Positions 30,456 through 34,408 of a stretch of 34,408 bases of DNA are shown here, piece after piece. The notes under the pieces are model-generated. The model worked only from the letters and a program-made list of their open reading frames with translations. It was not told where the DNA came from and did not search any database. Source of the DNA: Thermoplasmata archaeon (GTDB lineage: Archaea > Thermoplasmatota > E2 > DHVEG-1); assembly GCA_014894395.1 (NCBI GenBank), contig JADBLO010000082.1, positions 2,620 to 37,027 on the forward strand, in the 5' to 3' direction. Within the stretch, counting starts at the first letter, position 1. The number at the start of each line of letters is the position of its first letter. A program made the position numbers and the translations under genes.

Positions 30456-31142
30456 TTATATTTCTTCAACTGGTGCATCTTCTTCTTTGAATGTCATTCT
30501 GCGGACAGTTCCTTTTTCGTTCGAGAAGATGAGGACGATTTTTTTGAGTTTATAATGGCAACGTCCTTCAGATGCTGTTGTATCTCCTAGAAAGAATTCC
30601 ATAAGCGAATAACGCTCTTCTTGGAAGTCAATGAGTTCTTGGAAGTCACCTTTGAACTTCATATCTCCAGGTTTGAATTCAATGATGTCTTCACTCGATA
30701 TTTTGGTGTTTTCCGCTTTCTTGAGTTTGGCACGCATATTTGTCATTTCTTCGCAGTGTTTTATGCCCGCTTCAGCTTCTTCCACAGTTAGTTCTTTCTT
30801 TTTACCCATATAATATACAGCTCCTGAATATTTCATCTTATCACTGCGTTTGAATATCCATCCCATGGATTCAACAATCTTCTTCAATTGTTCTACGAGA
30901 GACTCAGCCTTGAAGTTTGGATTCTCCGTAATCATAATCATTGTGAGTTCTTTTTCACCGGTCCGCTCGAACCATCCGAATTCAGTTATATACAGACCGC
31001 CGATGGAAAGCCCGTTTAAAACATCTTTGACTGCGGGAGATATAATCCCGCTTGTAATTGATTTCGATGCTACAGCGTGGCTCTTTTGCCTTGTTTTGAT
31101 GATTTTTTCACCTTGTCGTTGCTTTTGTGCTTTTTCGGTCAT
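30456..31142 (-). CDS. Hypothetical protein, 228 aa
   Basis: A basic, Gln/Lys-rich N-terminus is followed by an alpha/beta domain (GGLYITEFGWFERTGEKELT) and a helical hairpin (EEAEAGIKHCEEMTNMRAKL). ATG 31142 follows GGGTGATAA. No recognised domain. Confidence 0.5.
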   Translation of the reverse strand: MTEKAQKQRQGEKIIKTRQKSHAVASKSITSGIISPAVKDVLNGLSIGGLYITEFGWFERTGEKELTMIMITENPNFKAESLVEQLKKIVESMGWIFKRSDKMKYSGAVYYMGKKKELTVEEAEAGIKHCEEMTNMRAKLKKAENTKISSEDIIEFKPGDMKFKGDFQELIDFQEERYSLMEFFLGDTTASEGRCHYKLKKIVLIFSNEKGTVRRMTFKEEDAPVEEI

Positions 31143-31147
31143 ATTTA

Positions 31148-31885
31148 TCACCCACGGTATTCAATTGTCTGTAATGGATACAGTTTGTATTTTGTATAAT
31201 GTTCCTCTGAAATGCCACCAGCACCGTATCCAATCAGCCATAGGTATCCATCATGAAAGTCGCCATCGCTTCGAACTACATAAGGAAGATTTTTAAAAAA
31301 ATACAACCCTTTGGTGTCAGCCACATTGTCAAAGTCATTCAGTGTTTTTGTATCGCAGATGAATACGAATATATCATCTATTGTTTTGCCATAAAATGTA
31401 CGGTCCCTGACCATGGAGGTGACATTAAATGCATCGAAGTCAAAATCATCAAAACCTAAATCTGGAAATTCTTTTACAATACCAATGAAATCAGCCGTGT
31501 CTTTTATTTGGCTCGTATGAAATTTCTCAAGCAATACATTACTAACAAGTTCACTGCCACGAATCCAGAGATTGAGATACATACCGCTCTTTCCATTTTT
31601 AAACGACCAGACTACGGTTTTGCCTGAAAAATCTCTGCCCTTTCTAATCTCATCGAAGAATGTCCTGAAACTCATGAGTTCGCCCTTGCCGACTTTTTTG
31701 TTGAATGTCTCGACTTGCATCTTCTTCTTGATTGCATCTATCTCTGATTGCAATGTCTGCCTTATGCGGGATGCTTCATTGTATTCTTTTACAGCCTTGT
31801 TGTAGGTCCCCTCTATCTTGTCAAATTCTGGTTGCAGTTTCTTCAGCTTCTTTTCAATTTCTAAGATTTTTAGTTTGTCATTCAT
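31148..31885 (-). CDS. Coiled-coil N-terminal hypothetical protein, 245 aa
   Basis: Residues 1-60 are a clear coiled coil (KLKILEIEKKLKKLQPEFDK and following heptads). The rest is an aromatic-rich alpha/beta domain. ATG 31885 chosen because the upstream TTG overlaps the previous gene. Function unknown. Confidence 0.5.
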   Translation of the reverse strand: MNDKLKILEIEKKLKKLQPEFDKIEGTYNKAVKEYNEASRIRQTLQSEIDAIKKKMQVETFNKKVGKGELMSFRTFFDEIRKGRDFSGKTVVWSFKNGKSGMYLNLWIRGSELVSNVLLEKFHTSQIKDTADFIGIVKEFPDLGFDDFDFDAFNVTSMVRDRTFYGKTIDDIFVFICDTKTLNDFDNVADTKGLYFFKNLPYVVRSDGDFHDGYLWLIGYGAGGISEEHYTKYKLYPLQTIEYRG

Positions 31886-32150
31886 GTGTCTCAACTTCCA
31901 ATCCTTCAAGAAATTTTATCGATTCTTCAGTCTCACGGAGATTCAAATCGCCGACTTTCATGGTCTGTCGTCCCCATCCAAATTCGAATATCAGAGATTT
32001 ATCATCGAGCAATTCGATTGACTTGATATCATCGACGATGAATCCAGCACCGATGTTGCGAACCCATTTGTTTTTCTCTTTTAGAGTCTTGCTGTTGCGA
32101 AGCATCCGAAGCATCTTGGTCTTGTCGTCTTTCCATTGGTACTTGGTCAT
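31878..32150 (-). CDS. Hypothetical protein, 90 aa
   Basis: Basic N-terminus, then a beta-rich part (SLIFEFGWGRQTMKVGDLNL). GGTGACAAG before ATG 32150 and overlaps with both neighbours mark it as an operon member. Confidence 0.5.
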   Translation of the reverse strand: MTKYQWKDDKTKMLRMLRNSKTLKEKNKWVRNIGAGFIVDDIKSIELLDDKSLIFEFGWGRQTMKVGDLNLRETEESIKFLEGLEVETHE

Positions 32151-32914
32151 TTCTTGTCACCTTTTTCAAATAGTTTGTTTCCACCCATCAATCTCAAAGG
32201 CTCAATTTTAGACAAATCAAACTCCTCCCCAAATATAAAATGTATTTGTTCGTTGATATTGAAGATAAAAAGAATCATGTTCCTGAATAAAACACCGATG
32301 TCTTTCGTATACTCTATTTCTTTGACCGTGGAATCATGTGAAAAACTTAAACCACAAAGGGAAGTAAGCCAATATAACACCTCATCATCTTTTGTATCTG
32401 ATTCTTCTAACCTGACGTATTCCTTTGTTTGCTCCCCATTTGGAAATTCCCATGTTTTAGCCTTCTGTATTTCAAAGGCGACTTCCAAACTGTATGGTTT
32501 TCGGTCCATGCTGGAACTATGTTTGGTTCCTTCTATCCAATGATATCCTTTCTCGTAACCTTCGGCATCCTCTTCCACTCTGCCATTTGGATAGATGTTT
32601 CTGCTTGCACTCCTGCAGTAACTACAATGAGTGTCAACGGCATATTTGATAACTATTTTTTCATCAACCAGTTTTTTCTTTGAATATTTATCTGCCGTTT
32701 CCTCTACCTTTTTTTCAAGTTCATTCAAAGATTCCGCAGAAAAAAATCCATATGTTTGTCTTCGACCACTATTAAGTTTAATGCCGATGCTCATCAATTT
32801 TTCAGTAATCTCTTTGGGAATTGTTGTTGTAAACCGGCCTTGTTTATCTATAGAAACATCGTATTTGAATGTAAGATTCTCATTTTCATAATGTAATGTT
32901 GTTAAGTGGGTCAT
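32147..32914 (-). CDS. Hypothetical protein, 255 aa
   Basis: The N-terminal region (YDVSIDKQGRFTTTIPKEIT, then a helix) hints at a beta-strand/helix unit recalling AbrB/SpoVT-type swapped hairpins, though this is only a resemblance. A CSYC pair occurs near residue 97. The C-terminal half is acidic and unrecognised. GGAGTGA sets ATG 32914. Confidence 0.5.
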   Translation of the reverse strand: MTHLTTLHYENENLTFKYDVSIDKQGRFTTTIPKEITEKLMSIGIKLNSGRRQTYGFFSAESLNELEKKVEETADKYSKKKLVDEKIVIKYAVDTHCSYCRSASRNIYPNGRVEEDAEGYEKGYHWIEGTKHSSSMDRKPYSLEVAFEIQKAKTWEFPNGEQTKEYVRLEESDTKDDEVLYWLTSLCGLSFSHDSTVKEIEYTKDIGVLFRNMILFIFNINEQIHFIFGEEFDLSKIEPLRLMGGNKLFEKGDKK

Positions 32915-33444
32915 TTTTTCACTCCATCAAAATAATTCCAATTACTGCCTAAAAGAATCTTACTAATCCCTTGCTGATTAATCCGATATATTCTACTCAA
33001 AATCATCTGATTAAATGTCTTAGATAGATATAATCCATGAATTACAAGTATATCTTTTTCTGTTAAATGTGTACGGTTATGTTTCTCTCCTTTTTGCGAT
33101 TTTATACCTACCCTAAAAGCATGCTGATGGTTTTCACTAGAAGTAACCCATTCTAAATTATCAATTCTATCATCTGTTTTTATTCCATTTTTATGATTAA
33201 TCTGCGGTTTATTATTTGGATTGGAAATAAATGCTTCTGCGATTAATCTTGCAACTCTTTTCGTCTTTCGCTTTTTATCTTTGTACAAACCTATTATCAG
33301 ATACCCATCTGTATTATGGCAAGATTTAAGAATTTTTTCAGATTTCCTCCAACCACCGACAAGACTTTTTAGTCTACCTCGATTGGAAATTTGATATAGT
33401 CCTTCATATCCGAATATATCTTTCCAAGTCTCCATATCTATCAT
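32911..33444 (-). CDS. NUMOD4-HNH homing endonuclease, 177 aa
   Basis: Free-standing HNH enzyme: NUMOD4 motif W-K-D-I-F-G-Y-E-G-L-Y-Q-I-S-N near the start, HNH core INHKNGIKTDDRIDNLEWVT followed by S-E-N-H-Q-H-A, and a C-terminal helix-turn-helix (NQMILSRIYRINQQGISKIL). Such enzymes cut intron-less target sites and spread by repair. ATGA overlaps on both sides fit it neatly into the operon, and its DNA looks more AT-rich than its neighbours. Confidence 0.85.
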   Translation of the reverse strand: MIDMETWKDIFGYEGLYQISNRGRLKSLVGGWRKSEKILKSCHNTDGYLIIGLYKDKKRKTKRVARLIAEAFISNPNNKPQINHKNGIKTDDRIDNLEWVTSSENHQHAFRVGIKSQKGEKHNRTHLTEKDILVIHGLYLSKTFNQMILSRIYRINQQGISKILLGSNWNYFDGVKK

Positions 33445-33749
33445 TCCTTAATACCATCAAAGCAGAAATCAAAGAGCCAATCATTAAATTCTTCAATTAG
33501 TAATCTTAATTTATAGTGTCCTTCATAGAAATCTCTTGATGGAACAGAAGTAATATTTAGCGTTCTATATTTAGTTTCATTCTGTTTCCACCACTCGTTA
33601 CCAGGGAAGTCATTAGCAAAATATTCTGGACTCCCTTTGTATTTTTTATAGAAATCCCTGCGTTCAGCGATAGATTTGAATGCTTTATCTATTCCAATGC
33701 AGATAAGCCCTCGTTTTCCTTCTTTTAGTCCTTCTTTTGATTTGAACAT
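33441..33749 (-). CDS. Hypothetical protein, paralogue A, 102 aa
   Basis: Pattern R-D-F-Y-K-K-Y-K-G ... W-W-K ... L-L-I-E-E-F-N-D-W-L-F-D-F-C-F resembles the gene at 33965 (K-F-Y-D-D-Y-K-D-D ... W-S-L-F ... F-R-N-W-L-F-P-Y-C-F). Function unknown. GGTGATTT before ATG. Confidence 0.5.
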   Translation of the reverse strand: MFKSKEGLKEGKRGLICIGIDKAFKSIAERRDFYKKYKGSPEYFANDFPGNEWWKQNETKYRTLNITSVPSRDFYEGHYKLRLLIEEFNDWLFDFCFDGIKE

Positions 33750-33750
33750 T

Positions 33751-33852
33751 TTAAATCACCTTATCAAAATCTTCATTGAACCGTTGTCCACATTTACCAC
33801 AAATTTTAATATCGTAATTTGTAGTTCCGCACAGACAACATATCCATTTCAT
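33751..33852 (-). CDS. Zinc-ribbon microprotein, 33 aa
   Basis: MKWICCLCGTTNYDIKICGK and CGQRF: C-x2-C...C-x2-C ribbon. ATG 33852 follows AAGGATGGA; the in-frame ATGs at 33876 and 33894 are alternatives. It lies between the two paralogues. Confidence 0.45.
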   Translation of the reverse strand: MKWICCLCGTTNYDIKICGKCGQRFNEDFDKVI

Positions 33853-33964
33853 TTCAATCCATCCTTGATTTTCCATAAGGACAATTTCTGTCATAATAAC
33901 GCTTGCAATTGTTTGAGAATAATTCTGTTGGTCTAAATGCTGGGCATTTCGTTGAACATTCCAT

Positions 33965-34261
33965 TTATTCCAACCCCTGTTTGAAGCAATAGGGGAAGAG
34001 CCAATTTCTGAACTCTTTTTTAAGTTCTTCTCCATCGATGTATATCATAGTTCCTTTTGGGCTTGCCATTGATTTCGTCTCAAGATGATGATAAAACAAT
34101 GACCACAAATCTAACTGTTTACGATGGAACAAATCAGAGTCATCTTTGTAATCATCATAGAACTTTCTGACTTGCTGGAATCTGGATAAGTCGAGAACTT
34201 TTATGTAGTGGGGATATCCATGTATTGGTAAAGATTTTACATCATCTTTTCTGAGTTGCAT
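33965..34261 (-). CDS. Hypothetical protein, paralogue B, 98 aa
   Basis: Related to 33441 by the F-Y-x-x-Y-K core, a W near the middle and the W-L-F-x-x-C-F end. GGTGAAATA before ATG 34261. The DNA between it and the next gene holds only the zinc microprotein. Confidence 0.5.
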   Translation of the reverse strand: MQLRKDDVKSLPIHGYPHYIKVLDLSRFQQVRKFYDDYKDDSDLFHRKQLDLWSLFYHHLETKSMASPKGTMIYIDGEELKKEFRNWLFPYCFKQGLE

Positions 34262-34265
34262 TATT

Positions 34266-34408
34266 TCACCTTTTCCTCGGCAAGAGGGCGAGCTTATCCA
34301 TTGCTACCAGCCAATCTTTTACGTCGCTGTCGTTCAGCAGTGCCTCCAGAACCCCGACATCGAAATGGTGTCCCTTGTCAGAGAGCATTTCATCAGCATG
34401 AACTGCTA
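34266..34408 (-). CDS. Partial gene, C-terminal end only (47 aa visible)
   Basis: The minus-strand frame is open from the window edge to TGA at 34268-34266, with protein-like sequence (HHFDVGVLEALLNDSDVKDW). It is followed by the ribosome site of the next gene. Start lies outside the window. Confidence 0.5.
   Translation of the reverse strand, partial: AVHADEMLSDKGHHFDVGVLEALLNDSDVKDWLVAMDKLALLPRKR

Noticed and set aside
1-34408. CRISPR array
   Set aside because: No regularly spaced short repeats with unique spacers were seen; the repeated segments are the secreted-gene leaders and small-gene junctions.

Overview
The window looks like part of an archaeal extrachromosomal element or virus, or an integrated one, most likely from a methanogen-related euryarchaeon. 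The evidence is TATA boxes with an A-rich BRE-like flank (GAAAACATTTATATA) placed 25-28 bp before leaderless start codons, strong GGAGG/GGTGA ribosome sites with ATG, GTG and TTG starts, an archaeal-type PCNA clamp, archaeal winged-helix regulators and many small zinc-ribbon proteins in overlapping operons. I recognised no capsid, terminase, portal, replicative polymerase, helicase or rRNA/tRNA gene, so virus and plasmid cannot be separated from this segment alone. The host assignment is an inference.

Layout. (1) 1-5318, plus strand: an unknown Cys/His-containing protein, a gene that seems to start at a non-canonical codon, a winged-helix protein, a ParB-family protein, then an IscB nuclease gene preceded by a folded RNA-like region (probable omega/HEARO RNA), two tandem winged-helix genes and a zinc-ribbon protein. 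(2) 5329-10730, plus strand: membrane proteins, a lipoprotein, a PCNA homologue, a phage-type zinc protein and a run of eight very small genes, part of which is duplicated. (3) 10876-17112, plus strand: a secretome island of exported proteins, with a secreted trypsin-like protease and two alternating paralogous families. Several units have their own TATA box, a short leader ORF, a G7/G8 tract and a terminator-like hairpin. Two of the genes share a perfect 145-bp 5' segment. (4) 17336-24054, plus strand: a nucleotide/DNA-metabolism operon with a membrane-anchored dUTPase, an ASCH-like protein, a methyltransferase, a HhH DNA glycosylase, small zinc proteins and a tyrosine recombinase. (5) 24072-25681, minus strand: a winged-helix regulator and a cohesin-domain surface protein. 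(6) 25797-26717: short genes, hairpins and a divergent promoter region. (7) 26717-34408, minus strand: a long, tightly overlapping operon with a Toprim (Topo VI A/Spo11-like) protein, a spermidine-synthase-fold methyltransferase, small zinc ribbons, unknown proteins and a NUMOD4-HNH homing endonuclease; its upstream end runs off the window.

How it may fit together: PCNA, dUTPase, glycosylase, Toprim protein, ParB and recombinase are typical replication, maintenance and integration functions of a large mobile element. The secreted protease and paralogous exported proteins probably act at the host surface. IscB and the HNH enzyme look like selfish nucleases living inside the element. The points most worth following up are the archaeal IscB with its upstream RNA, the leader-ORF/G-tract secreted cassettes, the membrane-tethered dUTPase, and two genes that appear to start at AUU/AUC and AUA.
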